Source: an uncultured Eubacterium sp. | GTDB lineage: Bacteria; Bacillota; Clostridia; Oscillospirales; Acutalibacteraceae | Direction of reading: 5' to 3' | Length of the DNA stretch: 64,000 nucleotides | Assembly: GCA_900542875.1 (NCBI GenBank) | Contig: UQPH01000001.1 | Coordinates: 124,001-188,000 of the forward strand | Part shown: one piece after another, positions 24,584 through 34,213 of the stretch | How positions within the stretch are numbered: position 1 is the stretch's first letter | Layout of the letters: each line of letters opens with the position of its first letter | Made by a program: the position numbers and the translations under genes | The notes under the pieces: generated by a model | The model's input: only the letters and a program-made list of their open reading frames with translations | Databases searched by the model: none | What the model was told of the DNA's origin: nothing

Positions 24584-25771
24584 ATGGATTTTTTATTTAG
24601 TTCAAATTCCTGGGTTTATTATGTTGCTGTTTTTCTATGTGCTTTTACGGCAATAATTGAGTTTGCCGTTGAAGATAAGTATACAATAGTCGGTATCGGT
24701 GAGATTGCGGAAATTCAAAACAGAAGAAAAAATATAGTAAAATTTATAGCGTTTATTTTAATTGGCTATATTGTGTTTTGGGCAGCAGTTAGAAATGGTG
24801 TTGCCGACACTCGTACTTACATTCAATCTTACAACCTTTTGAAATCCGATGTTGGAATTTTTGATTCTTTCATAAGAAATGATGACGGGAGTCTTGACAA
24901 AGCCCCTTTGTTTATATCATATCAAATTCTATTAAAAAAATTAGGCTTTGATTGGCACTTCTTTTTAGGCTCGATTGCAGTATTTTCCGGATTGTGTATA
25001 TATTACGGGATATCAAAGTTTTCTGATAATGTTTCGTATAGTGTATTTTTGTTTATTACCAGTTTGGAGTTCTATTGGCTTTTTAACGGAATTAGACAAT
25101 TTGTTGTTGCTGCAATGTTTTTTGCTGCTTTTAGATTAGTTGTTGAAAAGAAATTTATTAAATTCTTATTGTTGGTTTTTGTTATGTATTTTATTCATAG
25201 CACTGCAATAATATTGATACCAATTTATTTTATTGTAAATATGAAAAATTGGGATATAGGAATAAGCATTTGTATAATTGTTACAATGGCTATTGTTTTG
25301 ATTTTTCCTGGAAAGGTAAATGTTTGGATTGACGATGCCTTTTCTGATTATGATTACCTTAATGCGGTTCAAGATGATGATGGAGTTAACATTTTAAGAG
25401 TTGCTGTTTCGCTTGTCACACCGGTCTTAGCCTATATTTATCGAAAAGATATTGCAAGATATAATAATCCGTATATTAATGTTATGGTGAATTTTTCATT
25501 AATTACTGCTGGCTTGTATGCTATCGGTTATGTTACGAGCGGAATATACATTGGGCGTTTACCAATATATACAGAATTGTTTAATATCTTACTATTACCT
25601 TTTATTATTTGCTGTGTTTCATCTAAAAAAATCAGACCCATATTGATTTTTTGTTCTATAGTGGGATATCTTTTATTCTTTTATTTACAGACTAAAGATG
25701 GAAGTATGTATTATACGACTGATTTATTTGACAGTATGAATATGGCAAAAGATATTAATCTATTTGAATAG
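24584..25771 (+). CDS. EpsG-family polysaccharide polymerase (Wzy-like)
   Basis: Membrane protein of 395 residues with roughly ten helices. The segment AVRNGVADTRTYIQSYN (about residues 67-83) after the second helix is the EpsG/Wzy-type periplasmic-loop signature, and the IRQFVVAAMFFAAF and YFIHSTAIILIP helices resemble EpsG proteins. In a Wzx/Wzy-type locus it would link repeat units on the outer face of the membrane. It starts 1 base after the transketolase stop. Confidence is limited by the weak sequence conservation of polymerases. Confidence 0.75.
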   Translation: MDFLFSSNSWVYYVAVFLCAFTAIIEFAVEDKYTIVGIGEIAEIQNRRKNIVKFIAFILIGYIVFWAAVRNGVADTRTYIQSYNLLKSDVGIFDSFIRNDDGSLDKAPLFISYQILLKKLGFDWHFFLGSIAVFSGLCIYYGISKFSDNVSYSVFLFITSLEFYWLFNGIRQFVVAAMFFAAFRLVVEKKFIKFLLLVFVMYFIHSTAIILIPIYFIVNMKNWDIGISICIIVTMAIVLIFPGKVNVWIDDAFSDYDYLNAVQDDDGVNILRVAVSLVTPVLAYIYRKDIARYNNPYINVMVNFSLITAGLYAIGYVTSGIYIGRLPIYTELFNILLLPFIICCVSSKKIRPILIFCSIVGYLLFFYLQTKDGSMYYTTDLFDSMNMAKDINLFE

Positions 25772-25798
25772 TAAATCAACTTATTTTGGAGAATAGTA

Positions 25799-26887
25799 AT
25801 GAAAATATTGATATTAGCAAATCATTATAATACTCTCAGAATATTTAGGAGAGAGTTATTACAAAAATTGTCTGGTTTAGGACATGAACTTGTTGTATCA
25901 CTCCCCGAAACCGACGAAGAAAATATTTCAATTATTGAGTCATATGGTTGCCGCGTGGTAATTGAACCTGAAATGGAACGAAGGGGTAATAACCCGATTA
26001 AGGATATCGCTCTTTTAAGGAATTATATTAAACTTATAAAAAAAGAAAAGCCCGAAAAGGTAATTACATATACTATAAAGTGTAATATTTACGGAGCAGA
26101 GGCGGCAAAACTTTGTAATGTTCCTTGCTATTGTAATGTTACCGGTTTGGGTTCAACCTTTCAAGTTGAAAATTTCACAAAAAAAATGGTTTCTATGATG
26201 TATAAATTTTCAATGAATAAGGCAAAACGTATTTTTTTTGAAAATATAGGCAACAGAAATACATTGGTCGATTCAGGTATTGTTAGGAAAAGTCAAACGA
26301 TTGTGTTGCCGGGTGCCGGTGTAAATTTAGATGAATTTAAGCCATCAGATTATCCAAACGAAGATGAGATAAGATTTATTTTTGTCGGAAGAATAATGGC
26401 GGAAAAGGGCGTTGATGAACTTTTTTATGCTATAAAAAAACTCAAAACTGAATACGATAATTTACAGTTTGATTTTATTGGTTGGTATGAAGATAATTAT
26501 GAAGACACAGTAAAAGCATTTCAAGAAAATGGCTTGATTAATTTTTATGGTTTTCAACCGGATGTTAAGCCATTTGTAGAAAGGGCACATTGTGTTGTGT
26601 TACCAAGTTGGCATGAAGGTATGTCCAATACTTTGCTTGAAGGTGCAGCGATGTGTAAGCCTATTATAACAAGTAATATTCATGGCTGTCTTGAGGCTGT
26701 CGAAGACGGGAAAACCGGTTTCTTAGCTGAAGTAAAAAACAAGGAAAGTCTTTATGAAATAATGAAAAAATTTATTCAGTTACCGTATGAAAGCCGAAAA
26801 CAAATGGGAATTAACGGTAGACAAAGAATGGAAAAGCTATTTGATAAAAACATTGTGGTAGAAAAGACATTAGAAAATATTTTATGA
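25799..26887 (+). CDS. glycosyltransferase, GT4 family
   Basis: Retaining GT-B glycosyltransferase of 362 residues. The N-terminal domain starts MKILILANHYNTLRIFRREL and includes NVTGLGSTF; the nucleotide-sugar domain has FVGRIMAEKGVDEL and the E-x7-E region WHEGMSNTLLEGAAMCKPII. It resembles PglA-like transferases of capsule loci. It probably adds the second sugar to the lipid-linked intermediate on the cytoplasmic face. Its last four bases overlap the broken acetyltransferase gene (ATGA). Confidence 0.88.
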   Translation: MKILILANHYNTLRIFRRELLQKLSGLGHELVVSLPETDEENISIIESYGCRVVIEPEMERRGNNPIKDIALLRNYIKLIKKEKPEKVITYTIKCNIYGAEAAKLCNVPCYCNVTGLGSTFQVENFTKKMVSMMYKFSMNKAKRIFFENIGNRNTLVDSGIVRKSQTIVLPGAGVNLDEFKPSDYPNEDEIRFIFVGRIMAEKGVDELFYAIKKLKTEYDNLQFDFIGWYEDNYEDTVKAFQENGLINFYGFQPDVKPFVERAHCVVLPSWHEGMSNTLLEGAAMCKPIITSNIHGCLEAVEDGKTGFLAEVKNKESLYEIMKKFIQLPYESRKQMGINGRQRMEKLFDKNIVVEKTLENIL

Positions 26888-27440
26888 GAGAAACATTCAA
26901 AAAAGATTATTATAGAATGACGGGTACAAAATTTTCGCTTTTTAGATTTTTGTTTTCATACATAACGGAACACAGAGTGAGATTTGTTTATACATATAGA
27001 AAGTTGCAATGTATTAATAAAAGAAGATATTTATCAAGACTTGCCCTGTTTATATATCACAGGCATTTGAAAATGAAGTACGGTTTGGAAATTAATCCTG
27101 ATGTGAAAATAGGTGCCGGGCTTCAAATTGCACATCCGTATAGTATTACAATAAATAATGGCGCAGTGCTTGGCAAGAATGTTAATTTGGCTAAGGGCGT
27201 TTCTATATGACAAGAAAATAGGGGGATAGAATTGGTGCCCCTATTATTGGAAATCAAGTATATTTAGGAATTAATTCAACTGTTGTAGGAAAAGTTAAAA
27301 TAGGCGATGACGTTTTGATTGTGCCTAATGCTTATGTGAACTGTGACGTGCCATCACATTCTATTGTTATAGGTAATCCGTGTAAAATAATTTATAAAGA
27401 TAATGCAACAGAGGGTTATGTGGGATTTTTAGTTGAGTAG
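26884..27440 (+). pseudogene. serine-acetyltransferase-like O-acetyltransferase, disrupted
   Basis: The 108-residue first part starts with a normal overlap to the GT4 gene and reads into left-handed beta-helix hexapeptides (INPDVKIGAGLQIAHP, INNGAVLGKNVNLAKGVSI), then stops at TGA (27208-27210). The family continues GQENRG, so TGA replaces a GGA glycine codon. Four codons later the tract AGGGGGAT has five G where six are needed, so a second lesion of one base shifts the frame. After that the rest is readable: RIGAPIIGNQVYLGINSTVV, then NCDVPSHSIVIGNPCKI, to the TAG at 27438-27440. The intact protein would have been about 185 residues and would have O-acetylated a sugar. Two lesions favour a true pseudogene over a single sequencing error. 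Confidence 0.85.
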
Positions 27441-27442
27441 TT

Positions 27443-28543
27443 ATGACAAGAGTTTTAATGGTTGTACACGAGATGAATCGTGGCGGAATAGAAAATTTTA
27501 TAATGAATCTCTACAGAACTGTAGATAAAAACAAAATTCAATTTGATTTTGTTGTTCATACACAGGAAAAATGTACTTTTGATGATGAAATTAACGAATT
27601 AGGCGGATTGATTTATCATTGTCCCGATTATCGAGTGGTTAATCATTTTCAATATATTGCTTGGTGGAATAAATTTTTTAGTGAGCATAAAGAGTATAAA
27701 ATTGTTCACAGCCATTTGGACAGTTCTGCAAATATTCATCTCAGAATAGCAAAAAAACATAATCGCATCGCAATAGCGCATTCGCATAACAGCAATGATG
27801 GTGTAGGATTAAAGGGGTTAGTAAAATCGGTATTAAAATTTAATTTTAATTCATGTTGTGACTATAAATTTGTTTGTTCTGATAAAGCTGCAAGATGGCT
27901 TTTTGGTAAAAATGCAACTGATACTAAAATAATCAATAATGGAATTAATTCCGAAATATATACTTATGATAACGCTTTGAGAAAAAAAGTTTTAGATGAG
28001 TTTGCAATTAATGATAAGTTTGTTATAGGAAGCGTTGCAAGATTTAATCATCAAAAAAATCATCAGTTCATAATTGATGTTTTTTATGAGTATAAAAAAA
28101 ATGTGCCAAACGCAGTATTAATACTTGTTGGAGATGGAGACTTAAAAAACGAAATATTAGAAAAAACTAATAAGATGAATATCGATGATAGTGTTATATT
28201 TACCGGAGTAAGATCAGATATTTTTGAATTATTAAATGCTTTTGATTTATTTATTATGCCATCGTTTTATGAAGGACTTCCCGTATCTGTTATTGAAGCA
28301 CAGGCGTCAGGATTAAAGTGCCTTTTGTCGGATACCATTACAAAAGAGGTTGATATAACGGGCAATGTTGAATTTATGAGCCTTGAAAAATCACCAAAAG
28401 AATGGGCAGAAAAAATTGTTTCAATGCTTCCTTATGAGCGAAAAAACACTCAGCAAAAAATCATTGATGCCGGCTATGACATTAAATCAACTGCAGAATG
28501 GCTTACTGATTTTTACATAAAATTAGCGGAGAAAAATTCATGA
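27443..28543 (+). CDS. glycosyltransferase, GT4 family (EpsF-like)
   Basis: GT-B glycosyltransferase of 366 residues. It opens with VLMVVHEMNRGGIENFIMNL, typical of the EpsF/GT4 group, has IVHSHLDSSANIHLRIAKKH and AHSHNSND in the acceptor domain, and GSVARFNHQKNHQFIIDVF and MPSFYEGLPVSVIEAQASGL (E-x7-E) in the donor domain. It begins 2 bases after the pseudogene and overlaps the next gene by ATGA. The acceptor sugar is unknown. Confidence 0.88.
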   Translation: MTRVLMVVHEMNRGGIENFIMNLYRTVDKNKIQFDFVVHTQEKCTFDDEINELGGLIYHCPDYRVVNHFQYIAWWNKFFSEHKEYKIVHSHLDSSANIHLRIAKKHNRIAIAHSHNSNDGVGLKGLVKSVLKFNFNSCCDYKFVCSDKAARWLFGKNATDTKIINNGINSEIYTYDNALRKKVLDEFAINDKFVIGSVARFNHQKNHQFIIDVFYEYKKNVPNAVLILVGDGDLKNEILEKTNKMNIDDSVIFTGVRSDIFELLNAFDLFIMPSFYEGLPVSVIEAQASGLKCLLSDTITKEVDITGNVEFMSLEKSPKEWAEKIVSMLPYERKNTQQKIIDAGYDIKSTAEWLTDFYIKLAEKNS

Positions 28544-29418
28544 AAACATTAACCGTATTTACCCCGGCGTATAACAGGGGTTACATAATTCATAAATGTT
28601 ATGAGAGTCTTTGCAGACAGACGAGTAAGGATTTTGTTTGGCTTGTTGTTGATGACGGCTCAACAGACAATACTGCCCAACTGATTAAAGAGTGGCAAAA
28701 GCAAGACAATGGCTTTGAAATTAAATATATCTATAAAGAAAACGGCGGAATGCATACTGCTCATAATACAGCTTATGAAAATATAGATACAGAACTTAAT
28801 GTTTGTATTGATTCGGATGATTATATGCCTGATGATGCTGTTGAAAAAATCATCTCGTTTTGGAGAGAAAACGGCTCTGACAAATTTGCGGGAATTATTG
28901 CTCTTGATGTTTATGAAAGTAACCGAAAAACTATCGGCTCGGAACTCCCGAATAAAAAATCAACAACTTTAATGGGATATTACAGAAATGGTGGTTCAGG
29001 AGACAAGAAGCTTATTTATAGGACAGATGTCATTAATGCTACTCCGATGTATCCTGAGTTTGAAGGCGAAAAATATGTCGGTTTGGCATACAAATATCAT
29101 ATTGTTGATGAAACAAAAGAACTTTTGATAATGAATGAGCCTGTTTGCATTGTTGATTATCAAGAGGATGGTTCTTCATTTTCTATGTGGAAACAGTATT
29201 ATAATAATCCAAAGGGCTTTGCATTTTTCAGAAAAAGCGAAATGAAATATCAGCATGGATTGCAGTTATTTAAGACTTGCATTCATTATGTTTCAAGTTC
29301 GATTATTTCAAAAAATAAGAACTTTGTTAAAGAATCGCCGAAAAAACTGATGACGGTTTTGGCTGTTCCGTTTGGCACTTTGTTATCAATTGTTAATAAA
29401 CATATAATAACAAAATAG
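28540..29418 (+). CDS. glycosyltransferase, GT2 family
   Basis: Inverting GT-A glycosyltransferase of 292 residues. The family start TVFTPAYNRGYIIHKCYESL, the LVVDDGSTDNTAQLI motif and the metal site NVCIDSDDYMPDDAV are all present. The mid-section WRENGSDKFAGIIALDVYES and YHIVDETKELLIMNEPV belongs to a subgroup common in Firmicutes capsule loci. It overlaps the previous gene (ATGA) and is followed by the GT32 gene after 12 bases. Confidence 0.88.
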   Translation: MKTLTVFTPAYNRGYIIHKCYESLCRQTSKDFVWLVVDDGSTDNTAQLIKEWQKQDNGFEIKYIYKENGGMHTAHNTAYENIDTELNVCIDSDDYMPDDAVEKIISFWRENGSDKFAGIIALDVYESNRKTIGSELPNKKSTTLMGYYRNGGSGDKKLIYRTDVINATPMYPEFEGEKYVGLAYKYHIVDETKELLIMNEPVCIVDYQEDGSSFSMWKQYYNNPKGFAFFRKSEMKYQHGLQLFKTCIHYVSSSIISKNKNFVKESPKKLMTVLAVPFGTLLSIVNKHIITK

Positions 29419-29430
29419 AGTAAGAAAATT

Positions 29431-30156
29431 ATGATACCGAAAAAAATTCATTATTTTTGGTTTGGTGGAAACGAAAAACCAAAAAGCGTTAAAAAGTGCA
29501 TAGACAGCTGGAAAAAATACTGCCCGGATTATGAAATTATTGAATGGAACGAATCGAATTTTGACATTCACTGTATGCCTTTTGTGGAGCAGGCTTATGA
29601 AGCAAAAAAGTATGCGTTTGTGTCCGATGTTGCCCGTCTTATGATTGTTTATAAATATGGCGGAATATATATGGATACCGATGTTGAGGTTATCAAGCCG
29701 CTTGATGATTTGCTTGACAATAAAGCTTATATGGGATTTGAAAATGACGAGAATGTTGCTTCGGGTTTGGGCTTCGGCGCAGAAGCGGGATTGCCGTTTT
29801 TCAAGGAACATATTGATGTGTATAAGGACTTGCGGTTTATTAATCCCGACGGCTCATATAACCAAATCGGCTGCCCGAAGGTAGCAACGGATTTGTTTAG
29901 GACAAAGGGTATAAGACTCGACGGTACGGAGCAAACAGTGTGCGATGTTCATATTTATCCGGCAGAATACTTTAATCCTTATGACAGCATTACGGGTAAG
30001 CTGTCAAAGACAAAGAATACTTATTCAATCCATTGGTACGATGCAAGTTGGACGGGAAGAAAACAAGTAAGTTTGAAATTTGGTAGATTTGTCAGACGAA
30101 TTTTCGGTACAAATTTTGTGCATAATTTTGCTGTGAAAATAAATTTACGAAAATAA
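29431..30156 (+). CDS. glycosyltransferase with DXD sugar-binding region (GT32-like)
   Basis: A 241-residue transferase of the capsular/Och1-like group. The start IPKKIHYFWFGGNEKPKSV, the central KKYAFVSDVARLMIVYKYGG and YMDTDVEVIKPLD (DXD, metal and nucleotide-sugar binding) are diagnostic. GFENDENVASGLGFGA and HWYDASWTGRK follow. It likely transfers a single hexose. Its base composition is somewhat less AT-rich than its direct neighbours, which fits modular assembly of the locus. Confidence 0.88.
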   Translation: MIPKKIHYFWFGGNEKPKSVKKCIDSWKKYCPDYEIIEWNESNFDIHCMPFVEQAYEAKKYAFVSDVARLMIVYKYGGIYMDTDVEVIKPLDDLLDNKAYMGFENDENVASGLGFGAEAGLPFFKEHIDVYKDLRFINPDGSYNQIGCPKVATDLFRTKGIRLDGTEQTVCDVHIYPAEYFNPYDSITGKLSKTKNTYSIHWYDASWTGRKQVSLKFGRFVRRIFGTNFVHNFAVKINLRK

Positions 30157-30169
30157 TTGGTGCAGTAAT

Positions 30170-31177
30170 ATGGTAAAGGTAAGCGTAATTATCCCTGTAT
30201 ACAATGTTGAAAAGTTTATTATTCGATGTGTTGAGTCGGTTATCAATCAAACATATGAGAATATTGAAATAATAATAGTCGATGATGGCTCAACTGATAA
30301 TTGTCCAAAACTTTGTGATGAATCAGCAGTACAAGACAACAGGATTAAAGTGATTCATAAAGAAAATGGTGGGTTGACAAGCGCAAGAATTGCAGGATTA
30401 AATTCTGCAGTTGGTGAGTTTATACTTTTTGTTGATAGCGATGATTATATTGAAAAAAATATGATTGAACTAATGGTTGATGAGATTGAAAAGAATTATT
30501 GCGATTTAGTTATGTGTTCGTATTTTTTAGATAACAAAGATGGTATTAAACCAATATCATTGAATATAAGCGGTTCTTTTGACGGACAGTCAAAAATTGT
30601 ATCAAGTTATATTGAAACTATATTATCATGTGTACGGGGAAAGATTAAACTTCCTGGTTTTATGTGTGTGCGTTTATTTAAGAGAGAATTTATAGAAGAT
30701 TCCTTCTTTGTATCTGAAAGAGAGTATTTTACAGAGGACGATATTTTTAATATAAAATATGCACTTAAATGTAATAAGATAAGTATAATAGATGTTCCGT
30801 TATATCACTATTGTTTTAATGAAAATTCATTGTCAAATTCATATAGAAAAAATAAATTTGATATGTTGATACATAGGGCGGACTATATTTGTGATTATCT
30901 AAAAAGGCAGCGTTTATCAGTGTCAAACGACAGAATAATAATGATGTATTTATCCGCACTGTTTTTAGGAATTGATAACGAAGTCTTACTTGGCAATAAA
31001 GAGAGTTTTAGAAAAAAAGTAATAACGATGATGGAATATAGTTCTGTAAAAAAACATTTTAAGCTATCGAATTTGAAATATATGTCTAATTCAAGCATAC
31101 TTTCATTTTTATTACTAAAACTTAGATTTTATAATTTGCTTTTTGAGATTAGAAGTAATAGATTACGCAATAAATGA
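30170..31177 (+). CDS. glycosyltransferase, GT2 family
   Basis: GT-A transferase of 335 residues: VSVIIPVYNVEKFIIRCVES, IIVDDGSTDNCPKLCDESA, KENGGLTSARIAGLNSAVGE and FILFVDSDDYIEKNMIEL are the standard GT2 blocks. The C-terminal 100 residues are helical and basic and may contact the membrane. It resembles the 32324 gene product in its N-terminal half, so the two may be paralogues with different acceptors. Confidence 0.9.
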   Translation: MVKVSVIIPVYNVEKFIIRCVESVINQTYENIEIIIVDDGSTDNCPKLCDESAVQDNRIKVIHKENGGLTSARIAGLNSAVGEFILFVDSDDYIEKNMIELMVDEIEKNYCDLVMCSYFLDNKDGIKPISLNISGSFDGQSKIVSSYIETILSCVRGKIKLPGFMCVRLFKREFIEDSFFVSEREYFTEDDIFNIKYALKCNKISIIDVPLYHYCFNENSLSNSYRKNKFDMLIHRADYICDYLKRQRLSVSNDRIIMMYLSALFLGIDNEVLLGNKESFRKKVITMMEYSSVKKHFKLSNLKYMSNSSILSFLLLKLRFYNLLFEIRSNRLRNK

Positions 31178-31212
31178 TTATTGTTGGAAATTTTATATAC
31201 TGAGGTGATAAA

Positions 31213-32322
31213 ATGAAAATTGCAACATTGACTTTTCATGCTTCACATAATTACGGGTCTGTTTTACAGGCATATGCATTATCTAAACAGCTTCAAATTA
31301 TGGGAAACGATGTGGAAATAATTAATCTAAGATCTCAGTCGCAAAAAGATGCTTATCCAAGGGTTCCTAAATTTAGGCGTTTTATTGACAGATTTTTTTA
31401 TTTAAGTATTAAAGGTAAGTTAAACCGCAGATATGACGAGTATGAGCGGTTCATAAATAAAACATTGCCTGTTACTGAATGTGAATATGCGTCAACCGAT
31501 GAATTGAAAAATAATGATTTTGACTATGATGCATATGTGTGCGGCGGTGACCAAATTTGGAATCCTGTTTGCCAAGATTTTGAAACGGCTTATTATCTTC
31601 AATTTTTGGATAATGAATCAAAGGCAAAAAAAATATCATATTCCCCTTCATTGGGAAAAACCAAATTTGATAATGAAACATTAAATAATATCGGTAACTG
31701 GGTGAAAGATTTTGACAGCATTTCTGTCAGAGAAACAAGAGGTGCTAATATCGTTTCTAAAGTATCCGGACGAGATGTAAGTGTTGTGTGTGATCCGGTT
31801 TTGCTTCTTGAAAGAAAATTCTGGGATGAGATGTCTGTAGAGCCCGGAATTAAAAAGCCATATATGCTTGTTTATTTTTTAGAGAATAATCATGGTAACA
31901 AAGGATTTGTTGATGAACTGTCAAAAATTCTTGGATTAGACGTTGTGGTAATAACCGAATACTTGAGAGATGCCATAAAGCCATATATTAAAAAATATGA
32001 TGCCTCACCCGAGGAGTTTGTGGGTTTATTCAAAAATGCATCGTTTGTATATACAAATTCGTTTCACGGTACTGCTTTTGCTACAATATATAATAAACCG
32101 TTTATTTCTGTCGTAGATGCTAATCAAGAAAGTGCAGAAAATAATAATGACAGCAGGAAAATAGATTATCTTAAATTAATAGGCTTAGAAAATAGACTTG
32201 TAAAAAATGAATTGCCGTCTAAGGATGAGTTGCTTAATTGCGATTTTACGGCAGCAAATATAAAAATGCAGGCATTTAGGGAGAAGTCATATAAGTATTT
32301 GTGTGACGCATTAGGGGAGTAA
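31213..32322 (+). CDS. polysaccharide pyruvyl transferase family protein
   Basis: A 369-residue protein of the CsaB/WcaK type, which transfers pyruvate ketals from phosphoenolpyruvate to sugars. The start IATLTFHASHNYGSVLQAYA, the YVCGGDQIWNP motif, VSVRETRGANIV, VVCDPVLLL and FVYTNSFHGTAFATIY with the conserved histidine are all visible. GAGGTG precedes the ATG. Unlike the remnant at 34214 this copy is complete, so the polymer is probably pyruvylated. Confidence 0.88.
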   Translation: MKIATLTFHASHNYGSVLQAYALSKQLQIMGNDVEIINLRSQSQKDAYPRVPKFRRFIDRFFYLSIKGKLNRRYDEYERFINKTLPVTECEYASTDELKNNDFDYDAYVCGGDQIWNPVCQDFETAYYLQFLDNESKAKKISYSPSLGKTKFDNETLNNIGNWVKDFDSISVRETRGANIVSKVSGRDVSVVCDPVLLLERKFWDEMSVEPGIKKPYMLVYFLENNHGNKGFVDELSKILGLDVVVITEYLRDAIKPYIKKYDASPEEFVGLFKNASFVYTNSFHGTAFATIYNKPFISVVDANQESAENNNDSRKIDYLKLIGLENRLVKNELPSKDELLNCDFTAANIKMQAFREKSYKYLCDALGE

Positions 32323-32323
32323 T

Positions 32324-33262
32324 ATGAAGCCACTTGTATCAATAATTGTTCCTGTCTATAAGGTTGAAAAATATCTTGATAGATGTGTTGAAAGCCTTGT
32401 TAATCAAACATATAAGAATATAGAGATAATTCTAGTTGATGACGGCTCGCCGGATAATTGTCCTGAGATGTGTGATGCTTGGGCTCATAAGGACAGTAGG
32501 ATAGTTGTTATTCATAAAGAAAACGGAGGCGTGAGTTCAGCAAGAAATAAAGGCTTGGAATCTGCACGTGGTGAATGGATTTGGTTTGTTGACAGTGATG
32601 ATTATGTTGAGTTATTTGCTTTAGAAAAACTTGTTCCTATGACAGATAATTCGGATTTGGTTATTTTTGATACAAAAATTGACGAGTTATATGTTAAGGA
32701 TGACAGATTTTTTGATAATTATTATTTTATGTACAGGTTTGGATTTGGTCCGTGTAATAAATTATATAAAAAATCTATAATCACAGAAAATAATTTGAAA
32801 TTTGATGTTGAAGAAGCAATAGGCGAAGATTTATTATTTAATATATATTATTACAGATATGCAGAGTCTTATTGTTTTTCAAGTTTGAATTTATATCATT
32901 ATGTGCTTAATGAAAATTCTGCAATGCATACAAATACTGAAAAGAGAATTGAGCAGCAGTTGAGTTTATATTCAAAAATATACAAATTGTATAGTGATAT
33001 AGATGATAGAATTATGAAACAACTGTTTATCATGCATTTAATTTCCGGTATTAATCAGTACGGTAAAAAAAATATAGACAGTAAAAAATTACAGTTGATT
33101 TCTGATGCTTCAAAAAAATATTTATTTGATAAGCCTTCATATAAAGAGGCGATAAATTGTTTTTTGAAGTCTGAGGGCGCTGGATTTTTAGGAGCAATTC
33201 GCATTAAGCTATTCTTTACAATATTAAGAATCAGTCCAAAAATTGCTGTGAATATTTTATAA
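32324..33262 (+). CDS. glycosyltransferase, GT2 family
   Basis: GT-A transferase of 312 residues with VSIIVPVYKVEKYLDRCVES, ILVDDGSPDNCPEMCDAWA, KENGGVSSARNKGLESARGE and WFVDSDDYVELFALE. RFGFGPCNKLYKKSII and GEDLLFNIYYY belong to the region that senses the acceptor in this subgroup. It begins 1 base after the pyruvyl transferase stop. Confidence 0.9.
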   Translation: MKPLVSIIVPVYKVEKYLDRCVESLVNQTYKNIEIILVDDGSPDNCPEMCDAWAHKDSRIVVIHKENGGVSSARNKGLESARGEWIWFVDSDDYVELFALEKLVPMTDNSDLVIFDTKIDELYVKDDRFFDNYYFMYRFGFGPCNKLYKKSIITENNLKFDVEEAIGEDLLFNIYYYRYAESYCFSSLNLYHYVLNENSAMHTNTEKRIEQQLSLYSKIYKLYSDIDDRIMKQLFIMHLISGINQYGKKNIDSKKLQLISDASKKYLFDKPSYKEAINCFLKSEGAGFLGAIRIKLFFTILRISPKIAVNIL

Positions 33263-33274
33263 GAAGGAATTATT

Positions 33275-34201
33275 ATGAGTAACCCATTAGTTTCGTATGT
33301 ACTCACGGCATATAATGTCGAAGAATTTATTGAAGAAAGTGTTAAATGTGCTTTTAGCCAGACTTATGAAAATTTAGAGATAATTTTGTCTGATGATTGT
33401 TCAACAGATAATACTTTTAACATTATGAAAAAAATGGCTGATGAGTATGACGGCCCACATAAAATAGTGTTAAATAGGAATGAAAAGAATTTAGGAATAT
33501 CACAACATATGAGCAAGTGCTATATTGATTTGGCTAATGGGGACTTTATTGTTGCTGCTCACGGAGACGATATATCTATTCCCGAGAGAACCGGTATAGA
33601 GGTCAATTTTTTGTTAAATAATCCTGAATATACTGCTGTTTCAATGGGCGTAATTGCGACCGATGAAGATGGAAAAATTTTAAAAGATAAATCGCATAAT
33701 GCAGTAGTAGATAATTTTCATTCGTATGATTTTGAAACAGGTGGTAATATACCTGCTCCTTCAAGAGCCTTTAGAAAAAAAGTTATGAGTGAATTTGGGT
33801 ATTTGAATGAAGAATGTCCGACAGAGGATGAACTGATTACTTTTAGAGCTCTGTTAATGGGAAAAAACGGTTTCTTGCCTCAAGTATCTACATATTACAG
33901 AAAGCATGAAACAAGCAGTTCTAATCCGGAATTTTTTAATAAATTTCCATTAGAAAAAATTTTGGAACAACAGAATGACGATATGGAAAAAGCTGTAAAA
34001 ATGGGCTTGATTACTGAAAAACAAAAGCAAAATAAGTATGAAGAATTGTATAAAAATATGATTATCAGAAAACGATATCGAAATTATTTTAAGAGTAGAA
34101 CTGTACTTTCTTTGTTTCAATTAATTTTACCGAATGATATTAGATTTAAAGCAAAGATTTCGTATATTAAACAACATATATTGTACTTGATTAATAAATA
34201 A
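33275..34201 (+). CDS. glycosyltransferase, GT2 family
   Basis: GT-A transferase of 308 residues: VSYVLTAYNVEEFIEESVKC, ILSDDCSTDNTFNIMKKMAD and IVAAHGDDISIPERTGIEV, where the usual DSDD is replaced by HGDD. The MGVIATDEDGK and GGNIPAPSRAFRKKVMSEFG blocks are typical of a branch that acts late in repeat-unit assembly. AGGAAT provides a modest ribosome site. The broken pyruvyl-transferase remnant follows after 12 bases. Confidence 0.87.
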   Translation: MSNPLVSYVLTAYNVEEFIEESVKCAFSQTYENLEIILSDDCSTDNTFNIMKKMADEYDGPHKIVLNRNEKNLGISQHMSKCYIDLANGDFIVAAHGDDISIPERTGIEVNFLLNNPEYTAVSMGVIATDEDGKILKDKSHNAVVDNFHSYDFETGGNIPAPSRAFRKKVMSEFGYLNEECPTEDELITFRALLMGKNGFLPQVSTYYRKHETSSSNPEFFNKFPLEKILEQQNDDMEKAVKMGLITEKQKQNKYEELYKNMIIRKRYRNYFKSRTVLSLFQLILPNDIRFKAKISYIKQHILYLINK

Positions 34202-34213
34202 AGGACTTTTGTT

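Noticed and set aside
27208..27233. Programmed frameshift in the acetyltransferase
   Set aside because: A stop codon precedes the shift site and no slippery heptamer or stimulator structure is present; two independent lesions explain it better.
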